From NCBI RefSeq assembly GCF_014695975.1, contig NZ_JACJPI010000083.1:298897-362896 (forward strand): 64,000 nucleotides of DNA. The letters are read 5' to 3'. The stretch's first letter is position 1; each line of letters starts with the position of its first letter. The notes under the pieces are model-generated. The model saw nothing but the letters and a program-made list of their open reading frames with translations. It did no database searches and had not been told where the DNA came from. Below are positions 63,888 through 64,000 of the stretch, in pieces. Both the position numbers and the translations under genes were made by a program. This DNA comes from Leptolyngbya sp. FACHB-321. Its GTDB lineage: Bacteria > Cyanobacteriota > Cyanobacteriia > Leptolyngbyales > Leptolyngbyaceae.

Positions 63888-64000
63888 GGTAGTGCTCAAG
63901 ATGTAATGATAGAGAAGTAGAGTTGTTCTCCTCCTATGCCTGCCTGCCCCCTTTGTGCGTCCGTCAAAACGGTCAAGAACGGACGTATCCACAATGGTAA
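63888..64000 (+). mobile_element. IS1-family element, left end, cut by window edge
   Basis: GGTAGTGCTCAAG at 63888 resembles the IS1 left inverted repeat (GGTAATGACTCCAA), and 48 bp later an IS1-type transposase begins. The right end and 9-bp target duplication lie outside the window. Confidence 0.7.
63936..64000 (+). CDS. IS1-family transposase, 3' partial
   Basis: The frame from ATG 63936 reads MPACPLCAS and then VKTVKNGRIHNG, the zinc-finger start of the IS1 InsA/transposase protein. Only 21 residues are in the window. TCTCCTCCT just before the ATG acts poorly as a ribosome site. The DDE catalytic part would follow outside. Confidence 0.8.
   Translation, partial: MPACPLCASVKTVKNGRIHNG

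Noticed and set aside
39008..64000. Expected cas12k, tracrRNA or CRISPR array downstream of tniQ
   Set aside because: No effector with RuvC-like motifs and no spaced direct repeats of CRISPR size were seen; the genes that follow belong to other defence families.

Overview
The window is cyanobacterial chromosome. The HIP1-type octamer GCGATCGC and its core CGATCG occur throughout, and the gene content is typical: a DevBCA exporter, a LabA-type NYN protein, DUF2358, Uma2 and an intracellular GH13 amylase. Codon use and the DevBCA/TolC set would fit a filamentous or Leptolyngbya-like lineage, but the species cannot be fixed from this stretch. No rRNA, tRNA, CRISPR array or cas gene was seen.

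Positions 1-34,500 are mostly housekeeping and stress genes. In order they are: the end of sucD; an ABC-2 exporter with one full-size and one half-size permease; a DUF790/Bax1-like nuclease; a GH13 amylase with CBM20; TolC, an M23 peptidase and DUF2358; a Ser/Thr kinase; a Uma2 nuclease followed by an XPB-like helicase; LabA-like; leuA; an orphan sugar-binding lipoprotein; a CAP-domain protein; a YegS/DAGK lipid kinase; a PhnD-like binding protein next to a histidine kinase; katG; and a PadR repressor facing an SDR-devB-devC-devA operon across a perfect 15+15 bp palindrome.

Positions 35,200-64,000 form an accessory defence island. (i) A Tn7-like tnsB-tnsC-tniQ set of the type V-K (Cas12k-transposon) kind has no cas12k or CRISPR in view, and its TnsC has lost Walker A, Walker B and the likely arginine finger. 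(ii) A defence cassette of a DUF499 ATPase, a small protein, a DUF1156 adenine methylase and a PLD-SNF2 helicase is interrupted by AT-rich extra genes: an OLD-like ATPase-TOPRIM protein, a membrane-anchored winged-helix protein and a small hydrophobic protein. An alpha/beta-hydrolase-like gene lies on the opposite strand. The methylase gene is a base-composition mosaic. (iii) On the minus strand, a MoxR-vWA conflict system runs in transcription order: EAD-iSTAND-like NTPase, MoxR, vWA, TM-WD40 protein, a broken TIR fragment, EACC1-like, caspase. The caspase C-terminus and the NTPase N-terminus carry the same about 60-residue domain, and a decayed third copy lies upstream. (iv) An XRE regulator resembling restriction-modification controller proteins faces a four-gene operon that encodes a PD-(D/E)XK nuclease candidate. 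(v) The left end of an IS1-family element closes the window.

The most promising systems for follow-up are the caspase/MoxR-vWA operon with its shared recruitment domain, the dead-TnsC Cas12k-less transposition module beside a defence cassette, and the controller-nuclease operon at 61.3-63.7 kb.
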